Source: Mactra quadrangularis (lineage: Eukaryota; Mollusca; Bivalvia; Venerida; Mactridae). From it: DNA of 64,000 nucleotides. Under the pieces are notes generated by a model. It ran no database searches, was not told the DNA's origin, and saw nothing but the letters and a program-made list of their open reading frames with translations. Shown here piece after piece: positions 23,650 through 34,118 of the stretch. Location: NCBI GenBank assembly GCA_025267735.1, contig CM046295.1, positions 15,645,592 to 15,709,591 of the forward strand, in the 5' to 3' direction. The position numbers and the translations under genes were made by a program. How positions within the stretch are numbered: position 1 is the stretch's first letter; the number at the start of each line of letters is the position of its first letter.

Positions 23650-24160
23650 GTAGGTTATATCAGCCCTTGTCTTAGCTTGCTAACCCAAAACCTTGGACTT
23701 GAGGAAATTGGTTTTGGGCTAGTGAAAATTGCTTATTTTATACAGTTTGGCTAATTGATAGGTTTTATCATGGCTTTAACCTACTAGCCTGAAGAACTAT
23801 ACTAATTTATTTTGGCCGTTGAAAATTTTCTCTTTTTTTCATGTAGTCGGGATAGTTGAAAATTATGTCTGCGCTTTATAACATGTTACATTAGGCTTGT
23901 GCTAAAAAATTTAAGTTGATGTCTGGGTTATACTACTAAATATTGATTCTTTTGAAACATAACATGTACTTCCAATAAGTCTTTCAGAATTTTTTCTCTA
24001 AAAATTGTTTATTAGACCCATGTTATTATTAAAACTTCCCTGAATCAATTTATAAATTGGGCTAGTGCTTGTAAAATTCAAGTCAAAGACTGGCAAATAT
24101 TGTCATGCAAACTCAGTTTGTTTCATTTATAGAATTCAGTTGATATCAAATATCATCATT

Positions 24161-24451
24161 ACCCAGGTTGGTAGCGCAGTTAGTGGCGCACCTGGATTTC
24201 GAATCTAGTTGGTAGGGCACCTGGATTTCAAATCTAGTGTCCTGTAGGGGGTATGGGTTCGAATCCTACCTGGGGAGGTTATACCCGTCTACGAAAATTA
24301 TGTCAATTTTCCTCCATTAATAAGGTATATGGAAAAGTTTCGGGCATTGTGGAAGGGTAATTGAGTACTGTTTATAGACAAGGGTCCAGAAAAGCTAGGT
24401 TAGGTGCACTAGACGTTGTAAAATGACCTGGTGTTAAACCCAGTATAAATA
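24161..24451 (+). mobile_element. SINE family A with target duplication and a head duplication
   Basis: Flanked by AATATCATCAT on both sides. A stretch of about 35 bases in the head (GGCGCACCTGGATTTCGAAT / GGGCACCTGGATTTCAAAT) is doubled. Confidence 0.85.
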
Positions 24452-24482
24452 AATATCATCATATAATCTTTGTATATTGCAG

Positions 24483-24667
24483 GTATGGAATTCAGTTGGT
24501 ATAGTAAGACAATATCACAGTGAAGATGAGAACACAATAGATATAGAGTTCCATGATACTTCTATACATCATGCTATGCATATTATGATTAATTTTAACT
24601 ATGTAATGGCTGATATGTCTGTAGAGGCTGTAGTGTTGGCATCAGAATCTGACACTGAACTGCCTAG
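24483..24667 (+). CDS. WDHD1: WDHD1-like exon, SepB domain
   Basis: Bounded by TTGCAG and GTGAGT. It encodes the strongly conserved FHDTSIHHAMHI block; phase 0 to 2. Open throughout. Confidence 0.85.
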
Positions 24668-25097
24668 GTGAGTTGTGCTATTTTAAAATATAAAATCCTA
24701 AACTGAAAACTATATTAAATGGCAGCTGAATAATTCAAGAAATAGTTTTGTTTGTGCATTGTATTTCTGAACTTTTTGTCATGTTCGATATTTTGATAAT
24801 GTCAACATATATATACTTTTTATGGACACATTTAAATTTTTATATTTTTATACTCAAGGGAGGTTATTACTAAGCTTTTGTCATAATTTCACATGGAGAG
24901 TTGCCTAGATTTTTTCTGCTGGAAAAGCACTCCCTGTCAGGTAGAAATAGACTATGTATCCCCCTGGACAAAATGTGTTACTAACCTGCCGTCTGATGAA
25001 AATATGTATGCGTAAGGCCGCCAGACCCCCCTTTCAGTTTTCTGACATTTTGCTTCCCAGCCAGTCTCATGCCTGTAAATCTTTTTTTGTATTATAG

Positions 25098-25322
25098 TAA
25101 GTTGACATGTATGCATTTCTCGTCCTGGGACAACAATAAAGAATGGTCTATCAATATGCCTGATGATGAAGACATACAATGTGTTAGGAATCTTAGTAGC
25201 TAGGAATCTTAGACTTTATTCTCTAGCTGGTGTACAGAAGGAGATATTTACTCTACTTGGACCTGTAGTATGTTCAGCTGGACATTCTAGTCAACTGATG
25301 ATAGTTGATCATAAAGGAATGG
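25098..25322 (+). pseudogene. WDHD1: WDHD1-like exon with deletion and frameshift
   Basis: The first part reads KLTCMHFSSWDNNKEWSI and runs to CVRNLSS then stop (about 25201). The second part, in another frame from about 25199, reads RNLRLYSLAGVQKEIFTLLG. A doubled TAGGAATCTTAG (25185 and 25201) marks the break. About nine residues of the family are missing. Confidence 0.8.
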
Positions 25323-25681
25323 GTAAGGTTTTTTGTGTGTTTAAAGTGTTTTTTCTGTTTTCTCTAACTCAGAAAAGGGTAAGGAACCAGAAAAAGGGGA
25401 AGGACACATCTGAGGGTATTTGTAAATAAATTTCTGAAAAGGTTGAATCTGAAAGGGCAGGGAGGAGGGAAACATAGCTGGGAGGAGGGAAAATTAGCCA
25501 ATTATTTGGCTTTAAAATAACTACTTAGTTTGAATGGTTTATTTAATCCATGTATGCTCATTTGTCCTCTCTTCTATTTTGTCCGATGGCTTTTACATAG
25601 GAAAAAGCTGCCCTTCCCAAAATACTAAACAAGTCCTACCCTTGTGTCATTTCATATTAATTTCACTGTTATTTTCTACAG

Positions 25682-25770
25682 GTTACTATAGTAGATGTAA
25701 GATCATGGAAGCGAGAAATACATGATGAAACATTACCTCTGTCACCTAAATCTACATTAACATGGTTAGG
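25682..25770 (+). CDS. WDHD1: WDHD1-like exon
   Basis: Encodes VTIVDVRSWKREIHDE... to LTWLG. Its phase (0) does not fit the preceding exon (phase 1). The family stretch FDGDQxLG that should bridge them was not found in 25323-25681. Confidence 0.75.
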
Positions 25771-26240
25771 GTAGGTATATAGTTTACTTTAAACATATTA
25801 ATTTGATGAATACAGGCTTTTGCTATGGTCGAATACATATAATAAGCATAGGAATGTCAATTGACAAAGGTGTCTGCCAACAAGTTCTCACAACTTAGTA
25901 ACAGGCATGCACTTTTAAATATTTGCAAGTCCTCTTTTCAAAACAAGAACTCTTTAAACTTAGTGATATTAACAAGCAGAATTGTATAACAGTAAGAAAA
26001 TTCTAATGAACAGAGATTCTAGAGCCTATTTTATAGAATGATAATATTTTGAGTTCCTAAACTTGCTGTGTAAGTTTTTTATAAACATTTTTGTTTATTA
26101 AATACACTAGCATAGAGAAACTCAAATGTTAGCCAGATTTTTCCTAGACAAAAACTCATCTTTTAGATTGAGAATACCCAGATGGGCTGATGAGAGCATG
26201 CCTCAATCAGTTAATATATCTATCTTGTATTTATTTATAG

Positions 26241-26349
26241 TTTTTCAGCAGAAGGGACACCATTCTATATGGATACCTCTGGTATAATAAGAATGTTTGG
26301 AAGATTTAATGGTAAAACATGGATACAGATTGCTAATACTAGAACACAT
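26241..26349 (+). CDS. WDHD1: WDHD1-like exon, SepB domain
   Basis: Bounded by TTTATAG and GTAAGT. Encodes GFSAEGTPFYMDTSGIIRMF, a hallmark block of the family. Phases fit both neighbours. Confidence 0.87.
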
Positions 26350-26438
26350 GTAAGTTTACTGTTACCAATGAATTTTTATCCTTGACTATTAATTTCAGTA
26401 GATTTTTCCCCATAATCATCAGCTAATAGATTTTGATT

Positions 26439-26560
26439 GGTGAAAGTTTTGAGCACTGGTCCTGAATGTTCGGGTTTTTGGTATCTAAAAAAGATTCACT
26501 CCTATTATGTACAAATCTGCTGAAATCATAAAATGGAAGAATTACAGGATTTTGGATATC
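26439..26560. mobile_element. diverged relative of the MITE at 1658-1799
   Basis: GGTGAAAGTTTTGAGCACTG, then GTTCGGGTTTTTGG and ACAGGATTTTGGA, follow the same order as the copy nested in the Tc1 element. Right end unclear. Confidence 0.5.
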
Positions 26561-26838
26561 CTGTATTATAACCCATTGATTTTGATACTTATAGCAGAAT
26601 TTCTCGACAATAGGTATGATGATGATCAATATTTTTTCAGTTTTTGCCTTACATTTTTCAGCTTTAGCCAAATATATTATGTTATATCAACTGCCTTGAA
26701 TACAGAAAATGAGTTTCAAATGTATTTCCACTAGCGCAAATCAATTTTCACTAACCTGGTACTTAGGCTAGTTTGTTAAGGCAATTACTTTTATCATGAA
26801 ACTGAACACATATTAATTGTTGAATTATTATATTGAAG

Positions 26839-26900
26839 GCTAAAGGTAAATCAGATCATCATTGGATTGTTGGAATTTATGAAAACCCTTAGCAAATTAG
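26839..26900 (+). pseudogene. WDHD1: WDHD1-like exon with in-frame stop
   Basis: Encodes AKGKSDHHWIVGIYENP, then TAG (26890-26892), then QI. Family members have two Gln after Asn-Pro, so a single C-to-T change of CAG explains the stop. Confidence 0.85.
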
Positions 26901-27648
26901 GTATGCTATTATTTTACTTTTACTAAATATTCGTTTTTATTTTGTTACATTGTATCACCATAGTTAATTCCTTTTGACTGCTAAATTACAACACTTAATT
27001 TTGTGGCTCAAATAAGTTGTTTTTGACAGATGTATTTTGAATGTTATGTTTATTAGCTAACCTGAGAACTAAGTGCTTAAGGCACACTATTATGGCCAAT
27101 CTATTCCGCAAATCCGCGTTCTTGTGTGTAGGAACATGCATAGCCCAACTTCAGAGGTCAACAAATTTTTATGCAACTAAATTTTCTATTGTTTATAAAA
27201 CTTGTGTCACAAGCCCTTGATGTGTGCGGTCTATGATTCTCAACAGGGCTCAAATTTAACAAAATTGAACTTGCAAATGTTTGCAAGTAGATTTTACTTC
27301 AACTAACAATAATGAAAAAAAAGCACTGCCAGTTCATTGTCCAAACTATTTGATGTGTCAGAATTTAGCTTGTGAAGTCGGCAACATGTATTCTTTTGAT
27401 GCTCATTGTAACATGTAGTGATACAGGTAAGTAGAACAAAAGACCATACTTCATGTATCGATCTGTCTAGCAATTTCAATGCTGATTTGAGCCTCATTAG
27501 TAAAGACAGTAATATTTGCTTGTTGAAATAATAGTTACTTGCAATTTTCAAAACCCATTCGCATTTTGCGAGTATGTGAGCTTAAATTTGAGCTCTGGTT
27601 CTCAGTACTCACTTGTTTAATCTGTTAATGCTTATATAATTTTATCAG
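26901..27648. other. WDHD1-like intron, no repeat identified
   Basis: AT-rich, without exon-like blocks. Confidence 0.4.
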
Positions 27649-27763
27649 ATGTATACCATGTAAAGGATCACGTTACCCAGCAACATTACCTAGACCAGCA
27701 CCTGTTATACTTCCATTCCAAGTTCCTTTGTGTGACCTTAACACTGAGAAAAGTCAATATGAG
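27649..27763 (+). CDS. WDHD1: WDHD1-like exon, end of SepB domain
   Basis: Starts at ATCAG|A and completes the split Arg codon, then CIPCKGSRYPATLPRPAPVI, close to the vertebrate sequence. Ends before GTTGGT. Confidence 0.85.
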
Positions 27764-27864
27764 GTTGGTATACACTTAGATAGACTATAGTTTAGATATA
27801 TGGCGTTTTCATTTCATTTTCTTAGTGGATAGGTATGTCTGTCTTAGATTACAATAAGTTTTAT

Positions 27865-28139
27865 TATACCCCCGCTTCGAAGAAGAGGGGGGTATACTGT
27901 TTTACCCTTGTCCCTGCGTCCGTCCATCCGTCCGTCCGTCCGTTACAAAATTTCCGTCGCAGTTTTCTCAGCAACTATAACATGCAGCAGCCTAATACTT
28001 TGCATATTGCTTCATCCCATAGTCCCATGTGGTGTAAAGTGATTTCATGCTCCTTGCTCATCTACTTCCTGTTTGTCGCATATTTTTAGATTTTTGCGGG
28101 GGTATCACTAGTGAGCATTAGCTCACAGATTTACTTGTT
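27865..28139 (+). mobile_element. Helentron-like element, family 1, copy 5
   Basis: Complete copy in a WDHD1-like intron, outside the minisatellite. Left flank AAGTTTTAT, right flank TTAATAC, compatible with insertion into a T-rich site. Confidence 0.8.
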
Positions 28140-28568
28140 TAATACAGCTTTAACCTAAACTTTTCTGTGACAAGAGTAAAAAGCTGTAAAATGAGGCACA
28201 TGTAATTAGTGAGACAAACAACGATAAATTATATGCATTGCATGCATAAAATGAAAAAAAAATAAGGGAAAAAATATGATGAATAAAAGTTATGAAGCTG
28301 ATCTTCCCTAGGCCTAGAAACTGATGTAAAATTAAACAAACAAAAATAATACCCTACAAATTTAAGAAAACATCAACATGGGACAAATAAAAGAAAGAGT
28401 AGACCCATAATCTAAACAATTTTTAACAGATTTTGAAAGGATTGATAAGCAGCTCGGGCATAACTACCTAATTTTATTTACTTAAAAACATTTGGTTTAT
28501 GAAGAAATGTAATTTAAAAGCATTGCAGTTTCTGCATATTGCTTATAGTTTTTGTTTGTACTTCACAG

Positions 28569-28700
28569 GAGTTGTTATGGAGAACTAACTATCTCTCAAA
28601 TCATTTTGAACATTGGACACAACAAGGATTTGACTATGATGAAAGTATTAAAACTGATGCTAAGAAACCAGCACAGGAAGCTCTCATGAAATTGTTTGCA
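28569..28700 (+). CDS. WDHD1: WDHD1-like exon, helical domain
   Basis: Bounded by TTCACAG and GTAAGT, phase 0 to 0. Encodes ELLWRTNYLSNHFEHWT... and EALMKLFA, aligning with the helices after the SepB propeller. Confidence 0.83.
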
Positions 28701-29251
28701 GTAAGTATTACTATGTTCATGTGGCAACATATTATTTACGACTTGAAAATTTAACCCTGTTGGAGTTACTTTATTCAAACAAAGTGTAGGTTTTGTACTG
28801 GTCTTGAAAACGGACCTGGCGTTGAAAAGTACATGAATTAGGCAGAGTTTACAGGATATTTTTTATTTAACTGTACTTGACTTTGACAAAAAGGACTTGA
28901 ATTTTGTGTAATAGACTTTTTAATTTGCATTTACATCTAAAAACATTAGAAATATATAGGATAAAAAATCTTGCGAATGATTTACTTGATTTTGGCCTTT
29001 TGAAATGTTACTTACAAATATATGAATAACTGTTTTGTCAAATCAGATTTAATGGGCTATAGATTTATCATACACTTTAAATAGACATCATCCTGAATCC
29101 AAAAACTGGGTTTTTACCTAGGCTACAAACAAATGTGTATCATTACAATAAATAGATTGTACAGAGAATAATAGGATTAATTTTGTTATTCATGATTCCT
29201 GAGCAACATTGCTTACACCTTGTCATATAGTTAGAAAAACCCAATGTTTTA
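28701..29251. other. WDHD1-like intron, no repeat identified
   Basis: No exon or repeat ends seen before the hAT target duplication at 29252. Confidence 0.4.
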
Positions 29252-29259
29252 GTACCAGG

Positions 29260-31196
29260 CAGTCACCGCGAAACATGGCGGACCGACAGACATGTCCGGT
29301 AAAATTTTAGAAGGTCCGTCGATTCACGCAGGTTCACAGGACCGACTGTCCGGCAAAATCTAGACATAAGAATAATAACATTAATCCAAAAAATAAAAAA
29401 TAAAAAATCTACGTTTAAAATTCTACAAGCGGGCGAGGCGAAATCAAGTCTGAAACTTAAGTAACGTTGACTAATTTACGACAGTCAACATATTTTGTGA
29501 CGAGTTGATCATGAAATTCAGTTACTATATGCCATATTTCGGTATATAATATATTAATTTCAAGTAGTCATCTTGACTTATTACGTCAAAAATTGTCATG
29601 TACACCGGGGAGTCTATATTCAAATTGTTTGCAGCAATTAAAATCAATATTAATTCTTTGTTTGATGGCGAACATGTGTTCGCAACTTTGAGCGGAAATT
29701 GATGTTAACAATTTAAGATGTGTTTCCGCATTTTTCACACTTTGTCAATGTTTGATAGTGTATCAATGTAATAATTGCAATGTCTCATTCTGTAACCATG
29801 GAGTCTAATTTAATTAGTTAGTTAGAATGAATACTTAAAACAAACGTGACCTAGTTTTTAATTGTTATAACAACATGTTAAACAATGACAGGTTTTAAAA
29901 GAAAACAATATCGGCCTTTGCAATAATTTGAGATTTCTTAGTTTAAATTTACTGATATTTTTTAATGACGCCCGTCTTTTTATAATTTTATTTTCAAAAA
30001 TTTAAATATAACTCTTTCTGTTAATTTTTTTCTGAAGAAAAAAAAAACACCAAAAAAAGTACCTCCGAACTATTTTTAAACGAATGGTCGTATTTTATCG
30101 ATGTGCGTGGAAGCACATTGTCGTTTGCTTATCGTGAAAGGATGATGTTGCCCATTGATATAAATGAAAGAAAACGCAATATCGTCAACTTGATAGTCTT
30201 TGACACGCGATTGTCGAATTCACGCTTATACTCGTATTTCTAAAATTGGGCACTTTTTTGGCAAATTATAAACAAAATTCTTAAATTCCACAAAAGTAAT
30301 CGTCAGAAAACCCTGATTTGTCGTTAATTTACAACAAAATAATGTTATTATACATAATTTTGTGTTCTATATTGTAATGTTGAAATTTTCCTTCAATCAG
30401 TGTAACGTTATGTTATATATTTTCGCGACCCACGCAAATTACAGTGAAACATTTTTAGATATACGTTAGTAATATAATGAGCTTATCTTAAGAGTGTAAT
30501 TTAGGATAATAAATGTGAATTTAATCAAAGAGCATCAACTGAATAATTCAACTTATTTCAACCGGGCTGTTTTTTATATCAGATATGGCATTTAGTTTAT
30601 TTAGATACTTTAAAGGAGCCAAACCCGACCAAAACAGAAGGAACCGTCTGACATGGCAGGATTTTATAAACAAAAATGGCAGAAGTACAAGCAAAAGCAG
30701 CTTGACCACTGGTGCCAGACACAATTTTCCTTCTTATTGAATATAAAGAAAAAATGTCTCTTGTCATCAGTCGTAGATTTCAAATCGTCACCACACTCAC
30801 AGAAACTGCCCGATCGTCAAATGTTTTTCATTATCTTCTCTAGAAATGACTTTTCTACATACTTTTTATTTGAAGTAAATATTCTACAATTAATGAAGAG
30901 GGCCCATACATCCCCAAACGCCCTTAAATTCGTCTGACGTCAAACAACACCCCTACGACCAAGGATTGCTACACCATATATCTTAAAGAAAGTTACTTTT
31001 GAGATTGTGCATTATTTCAATTGTGAATTATTGAACAATTAAGTCAATTGTTATGCCAATCCAAGTGTTTCAGTTGTCAATTTAATAAAATATGTAAAAT
31101 ATCTCCGGTCCTGTAAAACTTTGTCCGGTCCTGTAAAATTAGAATCTTCACAGGACCTACTCTCATGTATAAATTTTCTGAGTTTTGCGGTGACTG
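29260..31196 (+). mobile_element. hAT-type transposon, complete ends, decayed
   Basis: Inverted ends CAGTCACCGCGAAAC and GTTTTGCGGTGACTG, exact 8-bp duplication GTACCAGG (29252-29259 and 31197-31204). About 1.94 kb, too short for a full hAT transposase. A short frame at 30585-30755 (SLFRYFKGAKPDQN) resembles the N-terminus of some animal hAT proteins; no catalytic region seen. Confidence 0.9.
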
Positions 31197-31421
31197 GTAC
31201 CAGGTATCATCTATAATAATATTTGTAAAATTTATGTAAAACACTGCTATTGTATTGTTAACAGTTAAATTTTATTAAACTGTCAGTGGCACATACATTT
31301 ACCCATTGATTTAAATATTCTCTTCAGTATTTTCATTCTCATAATTTAAATCAGCAGGGTAAATGTATGCTTCCTTGACAGTTGGGTAAAACTCAACAAT
31401 AATCACTTTGTGTTGTTACAG

Positions 31422-31606
31422 TTATCAGCCAGATCAGAACGTGAATTCCGTGCTTTAGAAGTATGTGAGATGATGTCAGATCAACATACGTTACAATTAG
31501 CTATACAATATAGTAGTAGAATGAGATATATGCAGTTAGCTCAGAGAATTAGTGAAATGTCTTTAAGAAAGATGGAGGAAGAAGCTGCTAAACAATATAC
31601 TCAGAG
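31422..31606 (+). CDS. WDHD1: WDHD1-like exon, helical domain
   Basis: Bounded by TTACAG and GTAAGC. Encodes LSARSEREFRALEVCEMM and SRMRYMQLAQRISEMS, matching the conserved EREFR and LAxK/RLSE helices. It follows the previous exon in frame. Confidence 0.85.
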
Positions 31607-31654
31607 GTAAGCTGCTTACATTGGAATATTGCAGGAACAGTAGTGGTAGGACAC

Positions 31655-31870
31655 ACACTTAGGGATCAAGAGGTTCCAGAGTAACTGCTGGTTTCCTTGA
31701 GCGAGAAATTTACTGACAGTTGTTCCATTCTAACCAGGTGCAAATGGGTACTGTGAGTGATCCCCTGCCTGAAGGTGATTTGCAATGATCAGGAGTTATC
31801 AAACAAAATTGTTAAATAAGCTGAAATGTATATAAAGCAGACTTTATACCGCACTTTAACTTTTTAACTT
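31655..31870 (+). mobile_element. SINE family D fragment
   Basis: Shares GAGCGAGAAATTTACTGACA, AACCAGGTGCAAATGGGTAC and GGTGATTTGCAATGATCAG with 57745-58110. The head is poorly preserved. Confidence 0.55.
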
Positions 31871-32292
31871 TTTTTATGTGTTGAAATATAATCCATTTCA
31901 CTATCATAATTTTCAACACTGATAATACTTACTGAAAGTGGAACCTACTCTTTTGACTGAATTTATTTAGACTGTCATGATTATCTGGTTTATCAGCTTT
32001 GATTTCATTGAGAAATTGATTTCAACTCTTAGAATCTGAATGTATGAAGGAGACATTAGCTGCAGTTGTTGTGCTGTTGTTAACATGCCAATCTTATTCA
32101 GTCTTAACCTTAATATATTAGCCCTAAGCCCCTAACTAGTAACAAATTGATTCAGGCTAGTGAAAATTACTTATTTCATGTAGCATTCAGGCTAGTTGAT
32201 AATTGTTCCCATTACTATGTCAGGCTAGCTCTCTAGAAAGTTGAAGGCAATGACTACTTATATAGTTCTAATTTTTTTTTCATTGATTATAG

Positions 32293-32450
32293 TTATGAAA
32301 GTGAAGATAATCCATCTACATCAAGACATACAAATATATCAACTATAGGAAGAGATGAAGAAGAACAAACAGAGACATATAACAATGTTGATGTTAGTCA
32401 GGATGTGGAGATGGTAGACGAGGATGGAGAAACTTCTGAGGAGCCATCTG
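32293..32450 (+). CDS. WDHD1: WDHD1-like exon, acidic C-terminal linker
   Basis: Encodes YESEDNPSTSRHTNIST, then an acidic stretch ending EETSEEPS-like. Open throughout and in phase with both neighbours. Weakly conserved in the family, so assignment relies on position and phase. Confidence 0.7.
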
Positions 32451-32453
32451 GTA

Positions 32454-32632
32454 ATAGACCTAATTCAGAACTCCAATTTATAGCTTTTACACATTATTAC
32501 TAAAAAGGACCATACATGGACTAAATCCTATTGTCCTTTGTACATTGTACACATATTTACATTGTAACAGTGAAAGGTTGTTTGTACCTTAGGGAAAAAC
32601 AAATATTTGAATTCCTGATATATATTGTCTAT
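32454..32632. mobile_element. MITE, GGAACTCAA...TTGAATTC family, copy 2, abutting a splice donor
   Basis: Begins ATAGACCTAATTCAGAACTC three bases after the donor GT and ends CAAATATTTGAATTC...GTCTAT. Bases +4 onward of the donor therefore come from the element. Confidence 0.7.
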
Positions 32633-32897
32633 CTACATGTACTCCAATTTGTCAGGTTTTTTTCATGTTTAGAGGAAAGTTGGAAATGTCTGTTTTAGAG
32701 GGTAAAATAGCAACAAGAATGAATGAGAGAGAAACTTTTGTCTCTATTTTCAATACTCTAGATAATACTCATAGTATTCACAAACAGGGTAAAATTTTTA
32801 AAGGAATATTTCTGTCATCTAGTTTGAAAATTTCAAATTTAGAAGCAATAACATTGATCTTGTGAAACATATTATGATGAAGTATTCTTATTTCCAG

Positions 32898-32980
32898 GTC
32901 CAATGTTATGTGTTAAAACAAAAGACGACAAGCCGGAGAAATCTAACAACCCATTTAAAAATAGATCTAATCCATTTAAG
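32898..32980 (+). CDS. WDHD1: WDHD1-like exon, NPFK linker (last one found)
   Basis: Bounded by TTTCCAG and GTAAGT, in phase with the exon before. Encodes KSNNPFKNRSNPFK; family members carry NPFK-type motifs between the helical domain and the HMG box. No HMG-box exon follows in the window. Confidence 0.75.
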
Positions 32981-33104
32981 GTAAGTTAAGTTTTGACATG
33001 CAATATTATGTATCATTGTCATAAACAATAACAGTTTTTATATTTATTGTATTTTGTAGTGTGATAATTATGGATTGGGATGTACATGTAGTTAATAAGA
33101 TTTT

Positions 33105-33362
33105 TATACCCCCGCTTCGAAGAAGAGGGGGGTATACTGTTTTACCCTTGTCCATGTGTCCGTCCGTTACAAAATTTCCGTCGCAGTTTTCTCAGCAACT
33201 ATAACCTGCAGCAGCCTAATACTTTGCATATTGCTTCATCCCCTAGTCCCATGTGGTGTAAAGCGATTTCATGCTCCTTGCTCATCTTCTTCCTGTTTGT
33301 CGCATATTTTAAGATTTTTGTGGGGGTATCACTAGTGAGCATTAGCTCACAGATTTACTTGT
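33105..33362 (+). mobile_element. Helentron-like element, family 1, copy 6
   Basis: Complete copy. Its 3' ACTTGTT runs directly into the 21-bp minisatellite. Confidence 0.8.
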
Positions 33363-34118
33363 TATATCGGTTATATATCTAGTTATACCAGTTATTCATC
33401 TTGTTATATCAGTTAAAAATCTAGTTATATCAGTTATAAATATAGTTATATCAGTTATAAATATAGTTATACCAGTTATAAATCTAGTTATATCAGTTAT
33501 ACATCTAGTTACATGTATATCAGTTATAAATCTAGGTATATCAGTTATTAATCTACTTATATCAGTTATACATCTAGTTACATGTATATCAGTTATAAAT
33601 CTAGTTATATCAGTTATAAATCTAGTTATACCAGTTATACATCTAGTTATATCAGTTATAAATCTAGTTATACAGTTATAAATCTATTTATATCAGTTAT
33701 AAATCTAGTTATACCAGTTATACATCTAGTTATATCAGTTATAAATCTAGTTCTACAGTTATAAATCTAGTTATATCAGTTATAAATCTAGTTATACCAG
33801 TTATACATCTTGTTATACCAGTTATACATCTAGTTATACCAGTTATACATCTAGTTATATCAGTTATAAATCTAGTTATATCAGTTATACATCTAGTTAT
33901 ATCAGTTATAAATCTAGTTATACAGTTATAAATCTAGTTATATCAGTTATAAATCTAGTTATATCAGTTATAAATCTAGTTATATCAGTTATACATCTTG
34001 TTATATCAGTTATACATCTAGTTACATGTATATCAGTTATAAATCTAGGTATATCAGTTATTAATCTACTTATATCAGTTATACATCTAGTTACATGTAT
34101 ATCAGTTATAAATCTAGT
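33363..34118. repeat. 21-bp minisatellite, block 3
   Basis: Same unit. Contains a higher-order repeat with an extra ACATGT insertion (GTTACATGTATATCAG) near 33509, 33568, 34022 and 34091. Confidence 0.93.

Larger units (their letters stand above)
21771..32980 (+). pseudogene. WDHD1: WDHD1/AND-1 (Ctf4-type) replisome adaptor, broken copy
   Basis: The family links the CMG helicase to DNA polymerase alpha in the nucleus. Twelve exon matches in order: 21771-21818, 22597-22756, 23477-23649, 24483-24667, 25098-25322, 25682-25770, 26241-26349, 26839-26900, 27649-27763, 28569-28700, 31422-31606 and 32293-32450, then 32898-32980. They cover the post-WD40 LGLL segment, the acidic linker, the SepB propeller (RPFQSGSTP, WNSVGIVR, FHDTSIHHA, HFSSWD, GVQKEIF, GFSAEGTPFY, IPCKGSRYP), the helical domain and the NPFK linker. 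Lesions: TG instead of AG before the first exon; about 27 bases missing plus a frameshift near 25195; a phase clash between 25322 and 25682; TAG at 26890 for an expected Gln. WD40 exons upstream and the HMG box downstream are not found. Identity is strong. Assembly error could explain one lesion but hardly all. Confidence 0.85.

Noticed and set aside
30653..30937. 94-codon frame in the hAT element
   Set aside because: It overlaps the more plausible N-terminal-like frame at 30585-30755 and shows no transposase motif.
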